DNA of 64,000 nt. Origin: Immersiella caudata (lineage: Eukaryota; Ascomycota; Sordariomycetes; Sordariales; Lasiosphaeriaceae). A program made the translations under genes and the position numbers. The notes beneath the pieces were generated by a model. That model made no database searches. It was not told the DNA's origin and saw nothing but the letters and a program-made list of their open reading frames with translations. The stretch lies in the NCBI GenBank assembly GCA_030512335.1, contig JAULSU010000002.1:2170001-2234000 (forward strand), written 5' to 3'. Positions 1 through 10,973 of this stretch are shown piece by piece; position 1 is the first letter of the stretch, and each line of letters starts with the position of its first letter.

Positions 1-754
1 GTCCTCCAACCACTTGCGGATGCCGAGCTCGTTCTCTGTGGTTCCAAGCAACTCGGGGACCTGGTTTCCAGAAAAGTAACCGTCAGCAGCCGATATCTCA
101 TGCCTAGTGTAGTAACTTCACACGGTTGCTGGCGATGCGGGGTCTAAACGTTGATAGGGGGGTTCACGCCAAGACGGGCCCCTTTCTCCACCATCCCGAG
201 AGGGCCCCGAACCCCTGCTGACGAGCCAAGTGCCGTCCCGTGTCTTATCCCCTGAGCGCATTTGCATTCGCCCCATTGACAAGTCAACGACGAGCTACCC
301 CGCATCCCACCACCAAGGCGTCACCACGGGACCGGTAAGTCCTGCAAGCCCAACCTTGACGGCCGAGACCGAGACGAGGGCCCCCCAGACGAAAGAAACC
401 GTGCAAAACAGCCAGGAAAATGGGGAAATATTAGGGAAAAGGAAGAGGAAGTCTTACCTCCTCAGCATGCTTTCCACCGTCGTACAAAACCAACAGTACT
501 TTAACCTTTTCACGTTGTGTCGTCAGCAACCGAATTGACTCGTTTTGCCCATAATATCCATTGAATCCCAATCGCAAGCCCGAGGCGGCGCTAGTAGTCC
601 TCTTCCCACTCAACACTGGTCTTGCCCCCGAGGTCGACGAGCTATGTAGAGCTCGCCACCCTTGCTTAGAGGCGGAGGTAGTTGAGCGCGGGACAAAGGA
701 CCGCAAGGCGGAGCGGGAAACGAGGAGAGAAGGGGTAGAACGAGGGAGTACCAT
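1..754 (-). CDS. fdh: NAD-dependent formate dehydrogenase, 5' part (gene runs off the left edge)
   Basis: Oxidises formate to CO2 with NAD+. Two exons are visible on the minus strand: 458-754, starting at the ATG at 754, and 1-60, joined by a 397-nt intron (61-457, donor gtaaga, acceptor ccag). Exon 1 carries an Arg/Ser-rich, acid-poor leader of about 80 residues that looks like a mitochondrial presequence. It then gives VKVLLVLYDGGKHAEE, the conserved N terminus of fungal FDH. Exon 2 continues in phase with VPELLGTTENELGIRKWLED, where the window ends, so the catalytic and NAD-binding parts are outside. The intron is much longer than others here. The roughly 1.6 kb upstream (755-2388) probably holds its promoter. 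Family assignment rests on remembered FDH sequence and is strong despite the short stretch. Confidence 0.88.
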
Positions 755-2388
755 TTTGACGGTGTCGAGTCCTCTACGAGGTTATGTGTAGAAGTGTGTA
801 TTGATGTGTCAGTGTCTTCGACGGAAGACAAAGATCGAAGACGGTGCGAGGTGGGCGTCTTATACGCGCGAGTATCGAACCGAGTTCGAGGAAGGAGGTA
901 GGGGGCGGGATGTTACAAACAGCGACTTTTGTCCGGGCGGTTATGTGATTATCTGCAGAGGCAGAGAAGCATGGGATGGAGAATTAGGAGGTGAAAGACA
1001 GGGAAGGGACGATTGGGATTATTTATGCTCACTCCTACCGTAATAAGGAAGGTGTCGTCCGTCTTCACACCGGTTCTGATTCTCCCTACGATCCGGATTC
1101 TTGGATCGATCGTCGCCTTCACCTCCTCTCTTCTCCTCATCTACTGTGCGTGCTGCTCCACGGCAGGAACCTAGCTGGCTTGCGGTGGACGGATGGATGG
1201 ATCCCCGTTGCCCGTCCGCTCCTGCTCAGTATTGGAAGGAGGGGTTAGGGAACGCCTTCCGTCCGTTTTCCCTACCTTATTCGACATGTGGAGGTACGCA
1301 GTCAAGGCTGTGTTCATACAGGTTCGCAGAACCACCATTCGGAGCCAGTGCTGTGCTACTACTCACCGTGCAGATCCATGTGGGAGAGCATCGTAAGTGG
1401 GCTGACGAACCGTTTTTGTCGGGCGTAGTGTTATCCCCCGAGACGCTCGATGACCGGCCAACGACAGGCGGCATCCGGAGACAGTGTTTAGCCGGCAACG
1501 CCAACTTCACATCCCATCATCTTGATCGGAGCAGTGGCAGATGCTTGAATGGCCGAATTGCCTGCCGACGAGCTGCGAGGAGCTATCTCATCACACGATG
1601 GCCACTGAAGTGTCGGATTGGATTTGGCAGCTGGATACCTGCGCTGAGTCTCGCAATGGGGACGCAGGGTGCTGAACTGCTGCTGTATGCCGCGTTCACG
1701 CAGACTTCCTTACCTCACTGCTTCGCTGCCCCGCACCTGCAACTCACAGTGCGCGAAAATGGTCAACAAAGTAGAGCGGGAGTGGGTATCGGGGCTTTCT
1801 GCTGTCCACTCGGCTGCTTATGGCCCGTCCCATGGCTCTCGATTGCCAGTACGGATGCTCCTCAGCGAGCGGTCGTTGTTCGGTGTTGGCTCGGCATTCC
1901 CTCAAGATGCAACGATAGAGGGAGAGCGGGGTAATCGCTCCCCCAGACATCCAAACAAATCCGCACCAGGGCCGCTTGGCTTGCAGGTCTTGGCCATGCG
2001 AACCGCAATGGCCAGTGGATCCCCCTGTTTCCCCGTTTCCACGAGACGTGTTAGTGGCGGAAGGTGGGGGAATAAATGAGATGAACGAGTTGTAAATATG
2101 TGCCTAGTTGAGTAGTACAATGCCATCCTTGTAGTGTATCGCGTGCAACCCACCCTATGCCATGCTTGTCATTACCTCCGAAACCAACGCAAAGTCCTCC
2201 ACCGGTTGCCATGACCGAAACACGCATCCCTTTTAACCCTCACCTGACAACTCTAAACATCAAAGCCGAAACCCGACACTGTAAACGCACCGAGGCCGTG
2301 GATACGTGACCGATAGAAAGGCCGATTGTGACTGAGGCGTATCCCGACCTCTTCCCGAGAGCGAAGCCGATAGTCCTGTTAGTCCGAT
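755..2388. other. Intergenic, FDH promoter side
   Basis: Lies between the FDH start (754, minus) and the stop of the next minus-strand gene (2389). Several open frames occur, the longest at 1101-1934 (+), but none begins with a convincing ATG, shows a family motif or links to spliceable neighbours. I see no RNA gene or repeat. It most likely holds the FDH upstream region and the 3' UTR of the ATPase gene. Confidence 0.5.
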
Positions 2389-5300
2389 CTAGTCTAGAAG
2401 GCTCCGCTGGGCGGAGTAGGGTGGAGGCGGCGGAAGTGATCTCGAGCTTGATGACGAGTGAGCGCTGGAAGGAGGAGGAGCTGAACCCGAGCTCGCCACT
2501 GCGCTTCCCGCCCCGGCACTTGACAGCTGGATTGCCTTCTCCATCATCTTTGGAAAGTACTGCTGGATGAATGACTCCCTAAAATACAATGTTAGCCTTG
2601 ATCAGCCCGAAAAGGTGGCCATGGGAACTTGCGTGTAATAGCTGTGGTCTGAATTGTGAAGATCCACAAGGTTGTGTGCAAGCTCATGAGCCAACACAAC
2701 CCACCACCATGTTGCCGCTTCAGCCCGACCTTCGCCCGACCTAGGCCCTTGGATTTTGGTCCAGTGGAGCTGGTTGAACCACCTCAAATTGCAGAAGATA
2801 CTGCCGCTGCTGTTGAATGCAATCGTGCTGCCGTGCTCGTCGTAAAAGATGTGGGTAGATTTGCTGGGGAGACCATAAACACTACCCACGTCCTTGAGGA
2901 TGGCCTCGAACTGCTTGATATGCGCGAGGTTGGTTGATAGGAATGTCCCGGTATCAATTGACAGATCCTTTGCAACAAACACCCGCATCCCTCCTGGTGC
3001 TTCGGCTGCGAAGTTAATGTTGTGCGCGGGCTTCGAGTCGCAGTAGGTGCCCTGCTCCTTGACTTCCGTCTGCTCGGGCCTTGTGAATAGACCGGACGAG
3101 TCGTGCGCGCGTGTTGACTTGATGGCATTTAGCAGGTTCTGCTGGACAGCAGCAGGGTTGGTGACCAGGCCGTCATCTTTCTGCTTCTGCTTTTGGCCCC
3201 CACCTGGTGTTGGGGTAGGTCCAGCTGGGCCAATCTGCTTCGGTTCAGCGGCTGGCGGAGGCGTGAGAAAGCTGTCTAGCTGCTTCTGCGCGTCGTCGTC
3301 CGTCTCAAATCCGAACCGCCGGGACAGGTTCGAGAGCAGTCCCCGCTTAGGCTTCTGAGGAATATCAACTGGCTCTTCCTCTGGAGACTCGTCGAAACCA
3401 CCAGGCATGCGAGGGTTTCTTTCAGGGGTCTTAGCCGTCTCCCGAGCCGCCTCACCAGCACGTGTCTGGCGAGCCCATTCCTGCTCTCGCTCCCGGATGT
3501 TCTGTTGCTCGGCTTCTAACGCCTTGCGGCGTGCTTCCTCGGCAATGCGGGCCTCGGCTGCCTTCGCACGCAGGATACGGTCGACATTGTACCCGCGGGC
3601 CCGGAGGTCGAGGAGATCCAGCTTCAGGAATGGCTCAAAGAAGAAGTAAGCCTGCTGACTGGGTCGATGGAGAAGCAGCTGGCAGATAGCTTGTCCCACC
3701 TGGTACATGTCCGGGCGACCTTCCGCTGCAACGTACAAGATCCATGCACTACCGTTTTGGACGCTAGCCGCAGATCGCTTCTCCACGTGGGACTGTCCCT
3801 GACCCCTGAGCGAGCGCCGCAGGGCTATGGACCGCACCGCCTCGACCTGCAGGTTCTTTTCAAGCCACTTCTCGTCCCGCTTGATCGAGTCCCGCTTATA
3901 CTTGGAGTATTCATGCAGGAAGATCTTGGAGCGCTCCAGGACGTGCTTGCGCAGCCATTGCGCGCCGTCTTGCTCACCTGCATGAGACCCAATCTTGACG
4001 TCCTCTTGCACCTTGCTTCCTAGCGTCTCCGACCCCAAAGCCATGTAGAAGGCCTCCAGGGCATCCTCTTCCGGCGCACAGAGGAGCGACTGCTTGAACA
4101 GACGGTAGCTGATGTAATCATCGAGTACCACTATCTGACCGGGGGGGGCCAGCTGGTACTGCTTGATGGGTGCCTCGTCGTCGTCAAGCGAGTCGGGTTT
4201 CTCCTTGCTCGAGGACAGCTCCCGGAAACCGAGAAGCCAAGGCGACGTCTTCATCTTCTTGTAGAGGTCCCTGTCTCTCTTCAGGGTCGGTAGCTCATCG
4301 GCAAGAGAGCGCAGGAGATTCAGGTACTTTTCTGGGCTCTGGAGTACGCTCAGTAGCCGCGCGGGTTCGCCGCAGGCGAGCTGCGCGATCTCCGGCTTGG
4401 TTGGCTCGTTCTTGGCACCACACTTGAACAGGAATGTGTTGGCATCTACGCCAAAATCGACAAAGTCGAAAATATCCCCATACGTGGAGGAGCTCCCAAG
4501 ATAGCAGTACTGAGGTCTTATGTGAACAACTGACGATCCTGACTTCTCGCGAGACAGTTCCGATTTCCGTGTCACGGGGACAACCAAGGCGTCTCTCAAC
4601 TTTGCAGTGTGGTTTTGCCCGAGGTCGTTCAAGCGCGTGGCGAAATAGCTAAATAGAGGGACAGCTGCGTTTCGATCCTGCGGTGGCTTCGCGATGAGCC
4701 TCTCAACGCATCCAGTAATTGGCGGGTCACGCAGAACGCCGAATTTGTTGGCGTGCTGATGCAAGTCTTTCTTCAAGATATTGTATCCCAGAATCGCTGC
4801 TCTCTCGTTTGTGTAACATGCGGAAGGAGGGACAAGCTGGTTTTTGTTCCCTTCGAGCGGCAAAATAGCTTTATCGGTAGCTGAGAGATCAAACTGGGCG
4901 TAGCCATTCAAGTGGTGATTGCTTATGAAATAAGTCATGGCATTACTCCGGAGAGTCTGGTCTGACGAAGCCATCATGTCGACAAGCTCTGGGACTGTTG
5001 GGAATGGTCGGAGACCCAGCGAGTAGAGAAATTTGGCCTCAGTGCTGTTGCTCCGAAAGCTGCCAGGAGGGCCCGGCCAATACAGGATAGGTAGTTGCAA
5101 GGCTCGAAGTGTGTCCTTCGGCTCATAGAGCTCTGATACCTTGTACAACCGCTCGGTGCCTCCCTGGTTAGGTGAACCAGCCTCGGCAGGGCAAAGCCGT
5201 GACTCTGTGAGCTTCTTCATATCTGCAGCAGGAATATCTTCCTTTACGGAAGCCAAATATTTGATCAACTCCATATGGCTCCATTGCTTGTGTTTGGTCT

Positions 5301-7896
5301 CTCCACCCATAGGCGGTGGGTTCAGCAATCTGGTGAAAATAGTCTCCAGATCGACAGTTTTCCTGACACCCAAAGCGACAAGGAATTTCTCCTTCAGATT
5401 GTTGCAGCCTTGAATAGTCGGAAGATCATCGAACAACTTCACTGACTGAAAGAAGGACTCTCCAGGCTTCTTCATACCTACTTTCGTTGGCATGACAGTG
5501 ATGTGCTGCAGTGTCGAAACCACTGACGACTTTGAAGTAATGCTGAGATTGTCCCAGCTCTTAGATACGACTGTCAAAACCTGAACAGCGAATTTGGAGG
5601 ATTTGGTGATGTTCTGTTCCTCGCCCTTGCTCGGGGCGATTTCGACGAGAAACTTGAGCCAGGGAGCAATACCCAGGGGCTCCCAGCCTAAGGCTTGCAG
5701 CTGAACCTGGGGTATGTTGGTCGTGAAAGAAGCCGGCATCGTGGACAGAGGAATGGGCAAAGTCGGAGGGATGTTGGCACCAAGAAAGTTCTTGATAGAC
5801 CCCAAAGCGATAATATCACCTGAATCGCCCCCGTCACTGATTGTAGCCACCGCAACATCCATCAACCGTTTCCTACTGGGAGGATCCAACTCTCCCGTGA
5901 CGGCGCACTTGGCGGCCCATGAGACAAAGTGAAGAAGTTGGTCCTTGTCCAAAGCCTTCGACCCGAGCTCTTCGTAGATATCCTCAACTGTGATATCTCT
6001 AACCAAACCATAGGTGATGAGTTTCTGAATGAAAGGTGCGTCTTTCATCTCCTTCAAGATCACAGGAATGCCCGAAACGAACTTGCCAACCTCCTCTGAG
6101 GATATGCGGACTTTTGAGGTCGATAAAACACCCCGGGAGGAAAACACCTCAATGGATGCATGGTTGTGAGCCATCCAGAAGGCTTCCTCGACGATCTGAG
6201 CCACCTGACCACTGGGTGTGGAGTCCGTGAAGGTGTAGGTTTTGAGGATGTGCAGGGCCTCAGGGATGCACTTTTCGACATCTGTAGGGCTTATTCTGCC
6301 CTTTTTGTTGGACTCAGACATTCTCTTCAGCTTGTCATTCAGATCTGCCATCTCGTTGGAGAACGCTAATCTTGACATGATACCAGCAACTCGTAACATC
6401 TCGATGTTCCATGTCCGCACCCAGCGAGCGTTCAGATCGATTGCTTCCCGCTCAACTGTCGGGATCACAGACGGCGCGGAGACATGCATGCCAGCTCCTG
6501 TCGTTTGAGTTGTAGGAAATCCAATAAAGATGCGCCCCCCAGGCTTCTTGCTGGGCAGAACAGTAGAGAAGACATCGGCAACTTTTGTCCCATTGATGCC
6601 TACTGATGAAGTTTCCGACGCAACAGTCTCGTCATATGAAGAGGTCAAGATGGCGATCTTGGTTGTTCTGGGTGGTGGCTTTTTCGTGGCTCGCTCCAGC
6701 TCCGACGCAAAAGAAGACGACACCTTGGTGGCGACTGTTCCTGATGTAACGCGTAGGAAAATGCTAGAGGTGGACAACGTAGTAACATCTTCGGAGATTA
6801 CGTCTTGCACAGCCTTTTCTTCCTTCAGCGCTTTGCTCCGGGCACTTTCGTGCCCAACTCCAGCTGTCAGTCTGGAAAAGAAGCTCCTAAGCGATGGTAA
6901 ATCCGAGGTACTAGAGTTGGAGTAGTAGGCGTCGTTCGATTTTCCCGCGGATGCTGTTTGTGGTTTCCATCCAAGGACACCCATGAATGTAGCGTCGATC
7001 TGCGTGCTGGTCCGATCCGCCCCTGCGAGCCTCATGTGTCTCTCCTTCGTCTCCGTCCCCAGGCTCCGCGGGATCGGTATCTCGATGCTAGGAGACGACT
7101 TCTTCCGCAGAGCTAGAACCTGCCAGTCGTCTATCCAAAACTCAATGTTTTGCAAGGATACAAATGTCAAACTGGTCGCGAGGAATTGGCCAACGGATAA
7201 TAGATTGGGGAGTGTTGTGGTCGTGTTCCTGTACTCGAGGAAGAAGGTCGTGTTGGGACTTGCTTCTGCGCTTGGGATCTGCAACTTCCTAGTGAAGAGG
7301 GCGTTTCCCTTCCAGTAAAACGCCATGGCCTCGCTACCTGAACTGATAAGGGGTTCTTCGCAGTCAGCAAAGACGCTGTAGAAGCCAACGCCAAAAGCGC
7401 CGATCTTTGTTTCGTCCGGGTTGCCCTCGGCAATTCTCTTCAGCCTCCCCCAGTCCGTCTTTGTGAAGGGTTGACCATTATTTTCGACAACAAGGCGGCG
7501 CAGGGTGTGGTTTGTGATGACATGTTTAAGGAGGTCGGATCGGTTGGTTGTAGAGGGGAGTGGGACCTGAGTCGACGGAAGTGTCTCCCACTTGATCTTT
7601 ACCGTCGTTGCCTGTGCATCCGCCGCATTCTGTATAAGCTCTCTGAGGGTCGTCCACTCTCCGCTGTAACGAGCTAGGACCTTGTCGATGAGCGCGCGGG
7701 TATCGACAGTCACCGCCTCCTCGTCCTCGCCGTGCTGTGGCAAATATCAGCTCGTTATTTCTTTTTTTTTGGGAAATTTCGGCTGTCTCAGGAGCCTTGA
7801 GAGAGGTTTCGCTCTTGAGACAACAGAAAAGGACAAAACGGGAAGAAAAAACACTCCAACCTTGAATGCGGCAGCCCGCAGCCGCGCATAATCCAT
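2389..7896 (-). CDS. Giant sacsin-type GHKL ATPase protein (DUF3684-like) with C-terminal HExxHxxxxxH motif
   Basis: Three exons: 7861-7896, 2633-7734 and 2389-2578, giving 1775 aa. The start at 7896 (MDYARLRAAAFK) is preferred because the long exon has no ATG before its conserved DEEAVTVDTRALIDKVLARY block, and family members begin this way. Residues about 25-200 form a GHKL/HSP90-like ATPase fold: N box RELIQNAADA, G box IGAFGVGFYSVF. The middle is a long region typical of fungal DUF3684 proteins, followed by a charged coiled coil (EARRKALEAEQQ region) and a low-complexity Pro/Gln stretch. Near the C terminus the motif HELAHNLVDLH (H1695, E1696, H1699, H1705) has zincin-like spacing. Immediately after it a 54-nt GC-AG intron (2579-2632) interrupts HSYYT/ESFIQQYF. 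The function of this family is not known to me; a chaperone-like or ATP-gated protease role is inference only. Confidence 0.85.
2579..2632 (-). other. Putative GC-AG intron
   Basis: Reading the minus strand, the donor is gcaagt, the usual context of GC-AG introns. The branch-like gctaac lies about a dozen bases before the acceptor tattttag. Removing it restores the frame and joins HSYYT to ESFIQQYFPKM, which fits my memory of the family. Using nearby GT dinucleotides breaks the phase or ends the protein at ATFSG (2602). Confidence 0.72.
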
Positions 7897-8709
7897 GCTT
7901 TCTCAGTTTTTCAACACAATCAATGGCGCAGAGAGCCACGGGTAGATATGAAAATCGCAAAGTCGAGGTTCGGGAGCCAAAGCGAGGCTTGATGTTGACG
8001 ACCGGGTGGTTTGAGGAGTCGCGGACAAAGTGTCAGTGGAGTTGGGTTTGGATGGTGGAAACGTCTAGGTGTCAGAATTAGCAGCGGGCTGCCCGTAATT
8101 CTCACTCCATGCAACGAAAAATATAATCTAAATATCGACACGAAGTTCAAAAGGCGATTCGAGAGGGATAGTAAGCCCTTGGGGCGTTGTTCAGACGATG
8201 TTTCATAGCCGCTAGCCGCAGCGGCAGGCACCGGCACTGCGTCACAAGGCGGGCCCTGGCCAATTGTAGTGGGGGTTCGTCAGGGTTGCCACAGGTACCC
8301 CTGCGGTCAGACTGAATCCCCACATGGAAGGTTCCGGAGAGAAGACTGAGAGACCTGCAGCTTGGAGGCAGCGGCTTGCGCGATGGTCTAGGCCTATCGA
8401 GATTCTAGACCTGAGCTTCACAAGCCCGCATTAGAAAGTATATCTTGTCGTAAGGCATTACGGTGAGTTTTGGGTGTTTTGAGCACGAAGCGCTTGCCGA
8501 CTGAATCTGTTGTCACCGGAACTAGCGCACAGGGCCCACCTGCCGGCCAGCCCAAGCATGTCATGTGTCAGGAATGCAATTCAAACAGAGAGGCTGCTGC
8601 TATGCTTTGATTTCGCGAGGAGTGCGCTCCCCCGTGGCCGAATGTTCAGTAAAGGTGAAGCGGACTGGAAAAAGCTCCCCGCGCTATTTAGAAGACTTCA
8701 ACCAGCCAC
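7897..8709. other. Intergenic, promoter of the giant ATPase gene
   Basis: Lies upstream of the minus-strand ATPase gene and downstream of the minus-strand MMTAG2-like gene. Only short overlapping open frames are present. I see no RNA gene, repeat or clear motif. Confidence 0.4.
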
Positions 8710-9480
8710 TCACCCAGACCTCCTGTCGTCGAAGCGATCTCTACTCCGACTTCGTCGTCGATCGTCCCGCCTTCTGCTTCTGCTCCTGCTTCGGCGCCTT
8801 TTATCTCTTCCTCCATCGACATCTCTGCGGTTTCTGCGATCCCCACGAGCTTCTGGGCTGCGACTCCTACGTCTGATGCGGCGCTCGCCCTCTCTTTCAG
8901 CCAAATCTTCTCCCCTTCCCTCCGGACTTCGACTGCGATCTCGTCGGTGACGCCGATGCTCGCCACCACGGTCAGCGTCTCGACCTTGTTCCCGATCCCT
9001 ACTCCTATGTCTCCTCCTGTGGCGCCTATCGAAGTCTCTGTCCCTACCCCTGTGTCTTTCGCTCCGAGCCTCCTTCGCTTCTATTCCCTTCTGTACGGCT
9101 CTTTCCTCGGGTGCTTCTACAGTGCGATTCGGCACTTTTGATCCCCCAATCTCGATCGCGTTGGTTCCCGTGACATTCCTCTGCGGGGGTGGAAGTCCTA
9201 GCGCGCGAGCAATCGCATCCTCCTCGGCCTCTTTGACCTTCCGAATTTCGTCGCGTCGCTCGCGTTCTGCCCGTTCCTCCTCCGTTTCTCCAGAGTCTGC
9301 GGCAGTGGCATCTGCTTTTGCGTACCAGTTCAAGTCTTTTCCTTTTGCCCAGCGACCAACGGGCGCTTTCAGGCTGTGGCCGAGGTAGTTCTCGCGGTGC
9401 GCGGATGTGGCAACATCCTCCCAACTGAAGTTGACGCCTCCGCGACTGCCCGATTTTCGGACGGTGGAGAGGAGATCCAT
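8710..9480 (-). CDS. MMTAG2-like nuclear protein (MMtag domain plus RD/RS tail)
   Basis: Single exon, 256 aa. Residues about 12-55 carry the multiple-myeloma tumor-associated protein 2 domain: GGVNFSWEDV, then HRENYLGHSLKAPVGRW and KGKDLNWYAK. A charged helical segment (EEERAERERRDEIRKVKEAEEDAIARALGLPPP) follows. The C-terminal 110 residues are almost entirely Arg, Asp, Ser and Glu in RDR/RSRS repeats, as in splicing-associated proteins. Family function is poorly defined; a nuclear RNA-processing link is inferred from the tail. It shares a 325-bp divergent promoter with MED6. The stop lies inside a gtgagt-like sequence at the 3' end, so a further short exon is possible but not needed. Confidence 0.85.
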   Translation of the reverse strand: MDLLSTVRKSGSRGGVNFSWEDVATSAHRENYLGHSLKAPVGRWAKGKDLNWYAKADATAADSGETEEERAERERRDEIRKVKEAEEDAIARALGLPPPQRNVTGTNAIEIGGSKVPNRTVEAPEERAVQKGIEAKEARSERHRGRDRDFDRRHRRRHRSRDREQGRDADRGGEHRRHRRDRSRSPEGRGEDLAEREGERRIRRRSRSPEARGDRRNRRDVDGGRDKRRRSRSRSRRRDDRRRSRSRDRFDDRRSG

Positions 9481-9805
9481 GTAGAAAAACTGTGGGGATT
9501 TTGGTGCGACGAATGTTTGGGTATCTCAAAGGCCGGTAGAGACAGCGGAATGCTGACAGTGGCAGGTTGTGTGGTGAATTCAAAAGCACCTCCAGCAATC
9601 GAAGTATGGTTGCAGATAGCAACGTCAGCGACCCGTGCACAGGCCCCCAAGCGGCGCACCCGCGTCTTTGATCCTTGCTGCATAAGGTGGGGGGGTCAGA
9701 GCTTTCGTTTAGACGCGGGGCTTTGAGCTTCAACAAGCGACTTCAACGGTTCAACTCAAACACAACTGTTATGGCGGCAGACTCTCCCTGTTGCGTAACC
9801 AAACC
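9481..9805. other. Divergent promoter region, MMTAG2-like / MED6
   Basis: This 325-bp gap between two divergent start codons should contain both promoters and 5' UTRs. I recognise no specific site in it. Confidence 0.4.
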
Positions 9806-10801
9806 ATGGCTTTCGACCCAGGGGCCAGTGCAGGCCCTCCTCTAGACGAGATCCAATGGAGAACAGCACCGAACTTCGAAGGAGGAGTTCACTCCAATAG
9901 TGTACTTTACTACTTTGCAGAGTCGCCGTTTTTCGACAAGACCTCAAACAATGAGGTCGTGTTCCAGCAAGGGTTGAACAACCCTAACATGACCCAATTC
10001 CTGGCTACAAGAGAACTTTTTGAGGGCCGCCTCAAGAGTATGTCCGGCCTCGAGTTTATCGTTGCCCAAGAGCCAGCAGAAACGGGACCCGGCGCGGGAA
10101 CCGGCGTGTGGGTCATCAACAAGCAAACCCGGCGAAAACGCCAGGGCGAAGAAGACGAAGTCACAGTCCACGCAACCTACTTCATCGTGGGAGAGAACAT
10201 CTACATGGCCCCAAGCCTAGCTGATATCATCAGCTCAAGAATCGTAAGTCCCTCCTGGCAAAAAACCCACTCACACAGAGCTCACCACCCCCAGGCGACC
10301 ATTGCCAACTCTATCAGCAAAGTCCTCCCCATCGCCGATGAAGTCCAAACCTGGTCCCCCGCAACAGGACGTACCTACCAAACCGCAACACCCGCAGAAA
10401 AGCCTTCCAAGCATGAAGGCAAAGAACCCACACCCATGCCCGACGGCTCATTCAAGAACCCCGCCGCCTCCAAAACCACCAACGCCAATCTCGACACCCG
10501 TCTCATCCTGGAGTCCCTCCGCATTCACCAGCGCTACGGCAGTGAGTACATGGACGAGAATCCTATCACCGGAAAACCAGGGGAATTTCATCTCTCGTCT
10601 ACGGGTCGCAAGGAGAAGTTGCCGGTGTCGAAGAACCCCCTGGCACTTGGGCTTAAGGCGGATCTACCTGCTCTGAACACGAGCGCGAAGGTTACGGAGA
10701 ATCCGCTAGCAAAGGGGGCAAAGGAGACGAAGAGCCCAAAGACGCCGAACATGGGTAAACCGAAACGGCGGAAAAGCAAGGTTGCGGTTACTCCCTCGTA
10801 A
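9806..10801 (+). CDS. med6: Mediator of RNA polymerase II transcription subunit 6
   Basis: Head-module subunit of Mediator. Exons 9806-10243 and 10295-10801 give 314 aa. The ATG at 9806 is the first one in frame. The MED6 domain covers residues about 14-145: LDEIQWRTAPNF, SNSVLYYFAESPFFDKTSNNE, and GLEFIVAQEP. The WVINKQTRRKR and HATYFIVGENIYMAPSLADI parts complete it. The C terminus is basic (KPKRRKSKVA). The intron 10244-10294 is 51 nt (gtaagt...cag), a multiple of three without stops, so the unspliced frame stays open and would add 17 residues. Homology runs ISSRI/ATIANSISKVLP across the junction. Converges with Dhr1 with 172 bp between stops. Confidence 0.93.
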   Translation: MAFDPGASAGPPLDEIQWRTAPNFEGGVHSNSVLYYFAESPFFDKTSNNEVVFQQGLNNPNMTQFLATRELFEGRLKSMSGLEFIVAQEPAETGPGAGTGVWVINKQTRRKRQGEEDEVTVHATYFIVGENIYMAPSLADIISSRIVSPSWQKTHSHRAHHPQATIANSISKVLPIADEVQTWSPATGRTYQTATPAEKPSKHEGKEPTPMPDGSFKNPAASKTTNANLDTRLILESLRIHQRYGSEYMDENPITGKPGEFHLSSTGRKEKLPVSKNPLALGLKADLPALNTSAKVTENPLAKGAKETKSPKTPNMGKPKRRKSKVAVTPS

Positions 10802-10973
10802 GATGTAGAGGGAAGCGGTGGCACGTAGAGTATTTATGGCGTTATGAGGATCTATACCCGGTGTTTGTGGTTTAAGACAAAACTCTTTTAGCTAGTTTCA
10901 GGAATTCGTTGGTTTACCTGACATGTCCAACTACGACCACCATTATGTAATCAAGTACAACAACAGCCACCAC

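Noticed and set aside
1101..1934. 277-codon open frame on the plus strand upstream of FDH
   Set aside because: It starts at a non-ATG codon, has no recognisable motif, biased composition or splice link to a neighbour.
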